Below are positions 50,252 to 59,319 of a stretch of DNA of 64,000 nt, piece after piece (the first letter of the stretch is position 1; each line of letters starts with the position of its first letter). The position numbers and the translations under genes are program-made. Under the pieces are notes generated by a model. It did no database searches and was not told the origin of the DNA. It saw only the letters and a list, made by a program, of their open reading frames with translations. The stretch lies in NCBI GenBank assembly GCA_002245135.1, contig NGBS01000896.1:30525-94524 (forward strand), given 5' to 3'. This DNA comes from Proteromonas lacertae. Taxonomy: Eukaryota; Sar; Bigyra; Opalinata; Proteromonadidae.

Positions 50252-52016
50252 ATGTTGTCCAAATATAATTTTAATAGCAGTGCAACAGGTGGTGCTGGAA
50301 CGTATTGTTGTGTTAAACTATAATCTGTTAGATATGGCGCAGGAAGTACAGATGATCGAAAAGCTATGATCCAAAGAAGAAAGGATATGGAACGAAGAAA
50401 GCGTGAAGAAAGAAATAAGGGCATTTCTATCCAACCAACAATAAAATCTAATCCAACACCTACACCTAGTATTTTATAATTTATTACTTTACTCATTAGC
50501 ATTGAAATTATTTTCTGCCCCAAAAATGGGATCTGTAACTTGGGATGAGTATTATTATCATCTTATACTAAATATCTTAGAGAAAAAAGAAATGAAGATG
50601 ATGTACCAGAATATACAGAAGAAGCAAAAACTCTTGAACCAGTAAGACCTGTAATTAGAGAAGTTGTTTCACCCCTTCATCCAATTGAACAAAGTTTAAA
50701 AAAGAATGGTTTAGTAGCATCTTATGATCCAACCGCCGGTGATGAAATACCAACAGAAGTGTTAGAAACACCATCACCTCCAAAAAATAAAAATAGTAGC
50801 AATAGTGCCAAAGAAGAAAAAGTTGAAATAGAAGATGATTATCGAAGTAATAATAATCCTAATAGAACTGCAATGATGAATAGAAACTATGATTATAATG
50901 ATAGACCTATAGCTGGATCTCCTAATGTCCATATTAACAGAGATAATCCGCAACAACGCATGGATCAGGAAAGAAGGGATAGTTATTCGCCTGGTCCAGA
51001 TGATGATGATGATGAAGATGATTATTATGCTAATGATTATAAATATAGAAGTGATGATGAAGGAGATTATGATTATACACCCCCTGGTGAAGCAGATTAT
51101 GTCAGACCAAGTGGTGATGGTGAAGGTAGCGATAAGTATGATAGTGAACCAATAATATTTGCTGATTCTGAATCTAAGAAATGTTTCTTAACAAAACCAT
51201 GTCCAATCAAATATGGAGTTGTGCAATGTTATATTGAAAGAACAAAACAAGGATTTAGAGGTAATTCATGTCAGTATGATGTGTATTTAAGAGATGGAAA
51301 GTATATTTTAAAAATATATTCGTTTCATTTTATTTTAATAGTCAATATATATTATCAGGAAAGAAGAAATCACACAGCAAAACATCAAATTATTATATAG
51401 CATCAGATAGAGCAGGATTAGATCAAGTTGGACCAACATTTTTAGGTAAATTAAGAGCAAATTTTGTTGGCACAGAGTTTACTATATATGGTCCAGGTAA
51501 AAATCCAAAAGTATATATTTTCCCCACTAATATTTGAAATAGGATTTGGATGCAGATACATTATCAACAACAACATCGTTAGTTAGGGATGAAAGAGGTG
51601 TTGTTTTGTATGCTAGCAATTTATTAGGAGCAAGAGGTCCTCGTAAAATGACAGTAATCTTCCCCAAAGTGAAGAATGAAACAGATGTAACAGAATGGAG
51701 GCCAATCAAGAAGAAGGATGGTATATTGGCGAAATATCAAAGGCAAGAAATAGCAGATTTAGATTTTCTTCATAATAAAAGCCCTAGATGGAATGAACAA
51801 GTTGGAGCTTATGTCTTGAATTTCAATGGTCGTGTAACAATGGCATCAGTGAAGAATTTCCAATTAATTCGTCCTGATGATGAAAATAATGTAATTCTAC
51901 AGTTTGGAAGAGTTGGTAAAGATCAGTTCACAATGGATTTCCAATATCCATTAAGTGCTTTTCAAGCATTTGCAATTTGCTTAAGTAGTTTTGATAATAA
52001 AATATTATGCGAATAG
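50252..52016 (+). CDS. Tubby-like protein
   Basis: Exons 50252-50301, 50332-50468, 50500-50548, 50581-51300, 51342-51510 and 51543-52016, 532 aa. The N-terminal half is disordered and acidic (Asp/Tyr-rich). The tubby domain starts near residue 272. It shows KRANFVGTEF-type strand motifs (GKLRANFVGTEFTIYGPG), NLLGARGPRKMTV, RVTMASVKNFQLI, and the diagnostic C-terminus PLSAFQAFAICLSSFD with KILCE. The domain binds PI(4,5)P2 and, in animals, helps traffic receptors into cilia through IFT-A. In this genome it accompanies IFT27, consistent with a flagellum. The first ATG (50252) gives a short Gly/Ala exon. Confidence 0.88.
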
Positions 52017-52192
52017 AATACATTTTTGTATGATAATTTTTATATTCTTTCTGTTTTTATATAATTATTGCTTTGCAAATGTAGATTTATAACAGAATGA
52101 ATGTATGTGATTCATAAATATGTTTAGATTGAATAGAATAAAGAAAAAGGAATCAAGCTTTGTTCAAGTTCTTTCAACATAATTTTTAAAAA

Positions 52193-53460
52193 ATGAAGGT
52201 TTTTTACTATATATTGATTATTATATCAATTGCTTCTGCGTGTAACAATTTCTGTAACAATCATGGTATCTGTGGAGCATATAATAGATGTGAATGCTAC
52301 CCAGGATGGGGAGGTTCTGATTGCTCTTTAAGTATAGGTTTATATTCATTTCAATAGGAGGATGTCCATATGGAGAAGGATTTGTTGATATAGCATTGGG
52401 AGACTTGAACCATGATGGTCAAATCACTAACGATGGTGTTTATACTGAATGGCAACCAAAAACTCTGCTTTATGAAAATTTAGAATATCCAATTCTATCA
52501 ACAGGAAGAGCTCACAGATATGCAGAATGTTCAAATGCTGGTTTGTGCAATAGAGAGACAGGTGAATGTGAATGTTATCCAGGTTATGAAGGTAGTTCAT
52601 GTCAAAGAAAGAGTTGTCCATCTTCTTCTGCTGATACAACCTGTAGTGGTCATGGTATTTGTGTATCTTCTGAACAAATAATCAATGAAATGAGTGCAGA
52701 CACAAAATACGTTGGTTGGGAGACTGATAAGTATTATGTATGCAAATGTGATAAAGGATTTGAAGGTATTGATTGTAGTAATCGTAAATGTCCTCAAAGT
52801 TTAGATCCTCTTAATAATGATCCTCTTAATAATGATCCATATAAAGGTGAATATACTTATTTTATTGAAACTGATTATGGTACTACTACACCTGCACCTT
52901 CTTCAGATGATATACAATATGTTGAAACTTATAGAATTAAATATTATAAAGATGGTGTTAGTTATATTACTCCTACACTGTATGGAAGAAAAGATTATTG
53001 TAAAGGTAATACTATTGAAAATTCAAAGGCTGCAGAAATGGAAAGTGAAATTAAAACTGCATTACAGAAAATACCATTATTAAACCAAGTTGATGTTGAA
53101 GTAAGATGTACAACCGATGCTGATTTAACTGCAACAACAAATGGAAATAATAATTATGACACAAAAATAGACAATTTAAAATCCATTCCACCAAGAGCAG
53201 GTAATTCTCTCTCAGTGAATTTAACATTAAATGCAGTTGATATATTGACTTATAAAGATGATAAAATAGAAATAATAAAAAATGTAATTATGATGAAAGA
53301 TAAATCAAAAGCAACTGGAAAACAAAAAGCTTATAATGTTCCACACTCAAAATCCACATCAATATGTTCAAGTAGAGGTAAGTGTAATCTTCAATCAGGT
53401 GAATGTGAATGTTTTGAAGGATATTATGGAGTAGCTTGTCAAATGAGAAAAGAAGTGTAA
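52193..53460 (+). CDS. Secreted EGF-repeat protein
   Basis: Exons 52193-52331 and 52358-53460 across a 26-nt intron, 413 aa. Signal peptide at residues 1-17 (MKVFYYILIIISIASA). It has an EGF-like module at once (CNNFCNNHGICGAYNRCECY), two more after the intron (CSNAGLCNRETGECECYPGY, CSGHGIC ... CKCDKGFEG), a ~180-residue Thr/Asp-rich non-EGF domain, and a final module (CSSRGKCNLQSGECECFEGY). A short LNNDP repeat occurs near residue 210. No membrane anchor is evident. It likely functions at the cell surface or extracellularly, like its larger neighbour. Confidence 0.78.
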
Positions 53461-53630
53461 GATTGTTGTTATTTTTTTAAATTAATTTATTAATATTATT
53501 TGTATAAATTCCATTTGCGTTATATGATAATATGTATTATAATCATAATTTCATTTAAATAAACACTTTTTGTTAAGTATTTACAAATATATCCGTTTCT
53601 TTTGATTTTGAATTTGTGTTTTTTGCATAA

Positions 53631-53866
53631 ATGGCTGAATATAAAATTATATACAACAAATGTAGAGGTCGTGCTGAAGTTTTAAGAATTATTCTTGAGT
53701 TTGCTGGTAAGAAATACGATGAAGAATACATTGACGATAATTGGCCTGAATTGAAGAAAAAATTAACAGAATCTGGTGAAATAGCATTTGGACAAGTGCC
53801 ATTATTGAAACATAATGACAAGAACATCGTTCAAAGTTGTACTCAACTTAGATATCTAGGCAGACT
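53631..53866 (+). pseudogene. Glutathione S-transferase, first exon only, cut by element
   Basis: The 236-nt exon encodes the N-terminal 78 residues of a sigma-like GST, closely similar to the gene at 23149 (AEYKIIYNKCRGRAEVLRI, IAFGQVPLLKHNDKNIVQS). The intron donor at 53867 and the first ~20 nt of the intron match the paralogue. Then the sequence turns into a TA repeat and the terminal region of the mobile element. The second exon is not in the window. It should lie beyond the right end of the element if this is a clean insertion. Confidence 0.8.
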
Positions 53867-53930
53867 GTATATTTTTGGTTTTATGTTAATATATATATAT
53901 ATGTATAACCGTAAGAATATCACTGTAGGT

Positions 53931-54019
53931 GGGTAACCCGTACCAGACTATTCTTAGGTGCCTTCTACAGGTAAGAATAAGCGATTTGAGTGTAAATTAG
54001 TTTTTGGTACGGGTTATAC
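53931..54019. repeat. Nested inverted repeats at the element's left terminus
   Basis: GGGTAACCCGTACC (53931-53944) pairs with GGTACGGGTTATAC (54006-54019), giving an 11-bp perfect stem TAACCCGTACC plus mismatches. Inside it ATTCTTA (53950-53956) pairs with TAAGAAT (53972-53978). The sequence is also unusually GC-containing for this window. It could be part of the terminal inverted repeat, an integrase binding site or a hairpin. Confidence 0.6.
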
Positions 54020-54161
54020 TGGAGCAAGTGGTGAGTTTAAATTTCTTTATATATTTTAGTGTATGAGTAATTTTATGGGTTAAAATTTTTTCTTTTGTTT
54101 TTTGTATATAATTTCATTTAACTTTTTCTTATTGTTATTTATCAATCATAATTTCAAAAGA

Positions 54162-54503
54162 ATGTCAAGAATTTGGATCGAGAATGTTAATATAGAAGAT
54201 AGAAATAAGCGTGAAGATGAAGACTTTGAAAGAATCTATGCAATCATTGAAAGTGAAGTAGCTAGAATAGTAGCTGAGCCACCTCCAGTAGTAATGTGGT
54301 ATACTTCTGATACAGCTGATGAGGATGACAGAAAGTATGAAGAATGGCGTGCAATTCATAAACCAACCAGAGTAGCACAAGCAACCATACGCCCTAGAAA
54401 ATGGGTTGATCCTGAAGAAGAGCGCAGAAAAACAAAGATGTTAAAGCGTTATGGTATTGATGAAAAAAACATCATTGAAGAAAGACTAAGATTTCATAAC
54501 TAA
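54162..54503 (+). CDS. Small acidic element protein, unknown
   Basis: 113 aa from ATG 54162 (MSRIWIENV). Rich in Glu, Asp, Arg and Lys, no transmembrane segment. A proline-containing stretch (AEPPPVVMWYTSD) separates two helical charged regions. No family recognised. First gene inside the element; the next gene starts 129 bp later in the same direction. Confidence 0.55.
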   Translation: MSRIWIENVNIEDRNKREDEDFERIYAIIESEVARIVAEPPPVVMWYTSDTADEDDRKYEEWRAIHKPTRVAQATIRPRKWVDPEEERRKTKMLKRYGIDEKNIIEERLRFHN

Positions 54504-54631
54504 TTCTTAAATCATTGGTTTTAATTGAATTTTTGTTATTTGATTGGCTGAATAGAAATAAACATAATATTACATAATTCTTTTCATTCATAAATTTCTT
54601 GCGATTTTTGAAATAATCTACATAAATTAAA

Positions 54632-55219
54632 ATGAGTGATATACAAAACGAATTAGATGCTAATATTGAAAAACACTTACAAGAAGGTGAAATGTATGAG
54701 AATGATATGTCTGAAGTAAAATCATTAATTATTAAAGTATTCAAGGATATGTTGGATGGTATGTATTCTGTGATTGAAGAGTATGAAGATGATCCAGAAT
54801 GGAGTGAACAACCAGGTGATGATATTGATATAACAATGGAAGAAGAAGAAGAAGTGAAGGAAGAAAAACAAAGCGAATCTAAACCTAAAAAAAGAAAGGA
54901 TATAACAAAGTTAGATCCAGATTCACAGATATGTAGTACTTGTGGTAAGAAGAAAGCTAATGATGAATTTGGTTATAAGAGTGAAGGTGTATTCTATAAA
55001 TCTTGTACAGAGTGTAGAAATAAGAAGAAGAGAAGATATGAAGAAGTAAAGAAAGGAAGTGATAATAGTGGAGAAGATAAGAAGCGTAAAGTAGAGAATA
55101 GTTCCACTGCCGAGGGTCGACCAAAGGTAGATATTGCTAAAGTAGATTGTTCTACAAGTCCTATCCCGGGGGTAGCTACAGTAGATCTAACTACATCACC
55201 TACCTGTATAATTAATTAA
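54632..55219 (+). CDS. Element protein with four-cysteine zinc motif
   Basis: 195 aa. Helical acidic N-terminus, Glu/Lys linker, then a putative zinc-binding module at ~103-130: ICSTCGKKKANDEF followed by YKSCTECRNKKKRRY. This CxxC...CxxC motif with a basic tail is seen in uncharacterised proteins of large DNA viruses and fungi and suggests nucleic-acid binding. The C-terminus is Ser/Thr/Val-rich. Function unknown. Confidence 0.6.
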   Translation: MSDIQNELDANIEKHLQEGEMYENDMSEVKSLIIKVFKDMLDGMYSVIEEYEDDPEWSEQPGDDIDITMEEEEEVKEEKQSESKPKKRKDITKLDPDSQICSTCGKKKANDEFGYKSEGVFYKSCTECRNKKKRRYEEVKKGSDNSGEDKKRKVENSSTAEGRPKVDIAKVDCSTSPIPGVATVDLTTSPTCIIN

Positions 55220-55283
55220 CTTTTGGTTTAAAATTCATTTTTATATTTCTATACGTTTTTATATATAAATAATTTCACATAAT

Positions 55284-55667
55284 ATGCCATATAATTCATC
55301 ATTAGTTATGTTAGGTGATATGAAAGATACTTTAAATGGTTTGAAACAAGAACTGTATATTTTATTAGGTTGTGTAGTTCTATGGGTTCTTTATAAATGC
55401 AAGAGAATATGTGCATGGTGTTATCATAAAGCCTGTCCTCCAGAATTAAGTGAAATATTAGCTGAGCCAGAACCTGCTGTTCAATTAGCATTAAGAAAAT
55501 CTACTATTGTTTCTGCTATTCCATTTACTTTAACACCTGAAAATAGTAGAATAAATTCTAGAAATGTTAGTGATAATGAAGATGAAGAACCATTAGAAAC
55601 AGAAATAGAAATTATTCCTATTAATAAACCTGAGATTGAAATTCAAAAACCATTCATAAATATTTAA
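55284..55667 (+). CDS. Small membrane-anchored element protein
   Basis: 127 aa. One hydrophobic helix near residues 24-40 (LYILLGCVVLWVLYKC) is followed by a Cys-containing juxtamembrane segment and an acidic tail. The topology would be a single-pass anchor. No family recognised. Small membrane proteins occur in virus-like elements, but a role is not established. Confidence 0.5.
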   Translation: MPYNSSLVMLGDMKDTLNGLKQELYILLGCVVLWVLYKCKRICAWCYHKACPPELSEILAEPEPAVQLALRKSTIVSAIPFTLTPENSRINSRNVSDNEDEEPLETEIEIIPINKPEIEIQKPFINI

Positions 55668-55850
55668 TTTTATATATAGTCTTTTTTTCGTATTTGATTT
55701 TTGAAAGTTATTTTTTGTACCCCCTTAAAAAATTACATAAAGAAAAACCGTTTTATTTTTCATTCACACTTTTCTTACTCATTTTCAGTATTTTATTTTT
55801 TGCTTTTTTTACCTTAATAGAAAATTAATTATTCAATCATTCAATCAAAA

Positions 55851-57023
55851 ATGCCAGCAGACAGAGTCAAACAACCAACCAATTCAGAATTATGCTCCCA
55901 GCTTCCATTAAAGGGACAGGCTTATGAGTTCTATCAGAAAGTGAGTCGTAACATCCAGCATTTAAAGACATTTTGCGACGAAATGTATATTCAAAGTTTG
56001 GCTTATGATGACAGCAAAAAATCAAAGAAGAAGCAAAGTCCACCACAATTCAACTATATCGAATTAGAGAAGTCAGCTACAGCAGTTTATTATTGCTTTT
56101 CATGTAAGTTTGATAATCAGAAGTTAATTCCCATTAAACATCTAGAGACATTAGATCAAAATGAGTATATGAATTTATACTTTAGTGACGATGAGATGAA
56201 GAGTATAGTAAAACCAGATGTAAAACAGATTAAACCTTTTATTCAACCTCAGTTAAAACAACAACAACAACCACAACAAGAACCACCACCACCAACTGTA
56301 CCTCAAAAACCTAAAAGAGTTTATAAAAGAAGAACTGATACTGTAAAGAAACCTAAAACAAAAGCAGTTATTGATAGTGATGATGAATTAATTCATTTAA
56401 AGAAAAGAAAGATTGTTAAGGATTCTGATTTTGTTGACGAACCAGTGGGTATAATTGTGAAAGATACTGAATCAAGAACATCTGCTGATGATTTATTAAG
56501 TAGCCAAAGTCCTACCTTTACACCTCCAATGTCACCAAGGTCTGATACTACACTTCTTGATGTTACTGATATTGATATACTGGATGCTGAATTGAAATAT
56601 TTTAATGCTGAAATAACTAAAAAAGATGAAGAAAAACAAAAAGAGATAGAAGAGAAAATTAAGCATCAAGATGCAGAGAGAAAGAAACAAGAAGATGAAG
56701 AAAAAAAGAAAAAACAACAAGAAGAAGAAAGAGTTAGAAAAGTACAAGAAGAAGCAGAGAGAAAGAGAAAACAAGAAGAAGCAGAAAAGAAAAGAAAAGA
56801 AGAATTAGTGGTTATTAGAATGCTTCAAGAAGAAGAGAATATGAGACAACAAGAAGAGTTAAGAAAGAAATGGGTATTAGAACAAAAGAGACAAATGGAA
56901 GAAAAGATGAAAAAAGAAAACGATGAATTAGAAAAGAAGATGGAAGAAGAGTTTAAGAAGAGAATTGAAGAAGAGAAAAGAAAGAAAGCTGAAGAGTTTG
57001 AGAAGATGATGAAGAACTTATAA
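55851..57023 (+). CDS. Long coiled-coil element protein
   Basis: 390 aa. The N-terminal ~115 residues appear folded (KGQAYEFYQKVSRNIQHLKT, YYCFSCKFDNQKLIPIKH). A Gln/Pro-rich spacer and Ser-rich segment follow. Residues ~255-390 are a nearly uninterrupted Lys/Glu/Gln coiled coil of the 'EEEERKRKQEE' type. No family recognised; possibly a structural or tethering protein. It converges with the integrase gene, which ends 138 bp downstream on the other strand. Confidence 0.55.
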   Translation: MPADRVKQPTNSELCSQLPLKGQAYEFYQKVSRNIQHLKTFCDEMYIQSLAYDDSKKSKKKQSPPQFNYIELEKSATAVYYCFSCKFDNQKLIPIKHLETLDQNEYMNLYFSDDEMKSIVKPDVKQIKPFIQPQLKQQQQPQQEPPPPTVPQKPKRVYKRRTDTVKKPKTKAVIDSDDELIHLKKRKIVKDSDFVDEPVGIIVKDTESRTSADDLLSSQSPTFTPPMSPRSDTTLLDVTDIDILDAELKYFNAEITKKDEEKQKEIEEKIKHQDAERKKQEDEEKKKKQQEEERVRKVQEEAERKRKQEEAEKKRKEELVVIRMLQEEENMRQQEELRKKWVLEQKRQMEEKMKKENDELEKKMEEEFKKRIEEEKRKKAEEFEKMMKNL

Positions 57024-57161
57024 GTATTAATATATACTTTAAATTTGTCTGGTTTATGCTTTAATCCATATACTTGAAAAAAGCACTTTGAATTCATTAC
57101 TTTGATGAAAATTGGTGTTTGTTTTATATGTAAAAAATAACATAAATAAAAAACATAAAAA

Positions 57162-58322
57162 TTATACGAAATCATTAAATAGCGAATTTTTCTTATATAC
57201 TCTACCATATCTACTTTTTCTGCCTTCTGGTACTGGTTGAATATCTGGTTCTATAGGTTGTGCTTCATTATTTATACTATGAATTTGTCTTAATCTAAAC
57301 TTACCATTTGTTGTAATACTATTAATAGGTACTCTTTTTATTTCATGAGATTTGAATCTATATGAGCCTATATCTCTAGGATTGAATTCTCTAGGTATTG
57401 TTCCATCCAAGTTCTTAACAGAATATGAAAATGGTCCAACTTTGTGTATTTGGTATACTTTATCAGTATAATAAGTAGTTTTTTGAAGTTTGTTATCTCT
57501 ACGTTCTTTTATTCTGACAAAATCATCAGCTTTAAAATGAGTATCACTTTTACGCTTCTTTAAGTTTCTAGCATGGGATTCTTTATACAATCTATCTTGG
57601 ACTTCAAAATCATTGAATACTTCATTTGGAGTTAGATTATTGAGTGCAGAATGTGGTTTTGCATTGTAATCATCTACAACAGTATATACTATATTACACA
57701 ATGATTCAATATTGTTAATTTTATCAAATTCTTCATCAGAAAATGTATTAATTTTTCTATAAAACATATCTTTAATAGTTCTCACACATCGATCCAATAT
57801 TTTCATTATATTATGTTCATTACGTTCTTTAAGTATAAATCGTATATGATTTTTGTTAAACAAATCTAAAAATTTCTTACCATAGATAATACCAGACTCT
57901 TCATCTGATAAAATACTTCCTACAAAACGAGCGTTTTCATCCTTAGGTTGCATGCCCTGATAAAACCATTTTTCAAACACTGAATATACATCATTTTCTG
58001 ATTTAGATTTAACATAATATATCCAACACTTACGACTAACAACTTCTATAATTAACAAAAATGGAACTTTTGTATTGTTGAAAAACACCAAATCTATTTG
58101 ATATGATCCAGGTAACTTTTCAATTTCATATTTAATTCTATTCCTTTTAGTTGCAGTGATTTGATAATCTGGTTTAGACTCTACAAGTTCACTACTAGCT
58201 TTTTTAATGTCAGATTTTTTAAAGTTATTCTCAAGTTCATTTACAGAGAAATTAATAAAGTCTCGTTTGTTTAAATAACCATATGTTTTGTATAACTCAT
58301 TTATTTTATCTTGTAGTGACAT
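57162..58322 (-). CDS. Retroviral-type integrase of the element
   Basis: 386 aa, intact. The rve core spans ~70-240. First acidic residue Asp77 (YQIDLVFF), second Asp140 (SILSDEESG). The third position, in the family's usual 'VERFxRTLK' context, is Asp177 here (ILDRCVRTIK), so the triad reads DDD with 36 residues between the last two. SRKCWIYYVKSKSE and YNAKPHSALNNLTPNEVF are further integrase signatures. The C-terminus (DKVYQIHKVGPFSYSVKN) resembles the SH3/chromodomain-like tail of Polinton integrases. No N-terminal HHCC finger is clear. It would catalyse insertion of the element. Confidence 0.85.
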   Translation of the reverse strand: MSLQDKINELYKTYGYLNKRDFINFSVNELENNFKKSDIKKASSELVESKPDYQITATKRNRIKYEIEKLPGSYQIDLVFFNNTKVPFLLIIEVVSRKCWIYYVKSKSENDVYSVFEKWFYQGMQPKDENARFVGSILSDEESGIIYGKKFLDLFNKNHIRFILKERNEHNIMKILDRCVRTIKDMFYRKINTFSDEEFDKINNIESLCNIVYTVVDDYNAKPHSALNNLTPNEVFNDFEVQDRLYKESHARNLKKRKSDTHFKADDFVRIKERRDNKLQKTTYYTDKVYQIHKVGPFSYSVKNLDGTIPREFNPRDIGSYRFKSHEIKRVPINSITTNGKFRLRQIHSINNEAQPIEPDIQPVPEGRKSRYGRVYKKNSLFNDFV

Positions 58323-58390
58323 TCAAAACAATATATAAAAAATATGAATGATATATATTTAAAGAATTAATGAATTAAAATATAATTAAA

Positions 58391-59159
58391 TCATTCTTCT
58401 ACCTCTCCCAAATCCTTATCACTTAAAGCGTTACCAAAGTTAATAGACTTAGCAGCACTAATAAAACCATTACTAATTACTTTCTTAGCAGGGAATGGTC
58501 TACGAGTACTAATTAAATCACTATCTTCTATCTTAGTTCTCTTAATTCTTGGAGGTGAAACAAATTTGTTTTGATTAGCTTGTTCTTTCTTAATTTTCTT
58601 CTCATTACTTCTTCTAATAGTTGTAGCTAAATCAGGATTTTCATCATAACCAACAATATCACTACAAACTCTATGATTAACAAAGTTTTGAGTACCATTA
58701 CTCTTAATAGAGATTTGATTATCAACAACACTTACAGCAATTTTACTACCAACATCAACATCAGATGGAACTCTATAGTTACTATTATCCCATATCATAA
58801 TAGAATTGAAATTGTGGAAGTATTTAATACCATGTTGAGGTTCTCTACATCCTACACTGATCAAATATCCACGAATGATTTTTTCTATAAAGTCATTCTC
58901 GTTTCTATCATAAATTTGTTTCAATACATATTTCACTTCATCAGCTGAATATGTTTCAAAATCTCTTCCATTATTAATTACAACTTTATGATCCAAATCA
59001 TGAACAAAAGTAATCAATACATATTGGACTGGTTTTAGTAGGCTTAACTGTAATACTCTCAACAGTTCCTTTAATAATCCACTTGTTACATAACTTTGGA
59101 TTCTTGTAATAATCACTGAATTCTACATCTGTAGCTTCATAGGGTGTTTCGTTACTCAT
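58391..59159 (-). CDS. Unidentified element protein, one frameshift
   Basis: About 255 aa starting at ATG 59159 (MSNETPYEATDVEFSDYY). The frame changes at a run of four T's (59033-59036). Reading VKPTK then PVQYVLITFVHDL needs one base removed, so a homopolymer error or a recent mutation is likely. Central part: DRNENDFIEKIIRGYLISVG and IKYFHNFNSIMIWD. C-terminus basic with PPRIKRTK. Unknown function; next to and codirectional with the integrase gene. Confidence 0.5.
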
Positions 59160-59319
59160 TTTATATAAGGGAGAGATGAAAAATAAAAAATGATTAAAAA
59201 TGTCAAGAAAAATGAAAATGAAAATTTCTTTTTATTTTTAAAGTCGACCAATCAAATCATCCGACCAATCAAATTTCATATTTCCATTTTTGATTTATTT
59301 CTCGAATTCTGTCTATATA

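Noticed and set aside
50107-50523. 138-aa hydrophobic open frame on the minus strand
   Set aside because: It overlaps the first exons of the Tubby-like gene, which splice cleanly; the minus frame is their complement.
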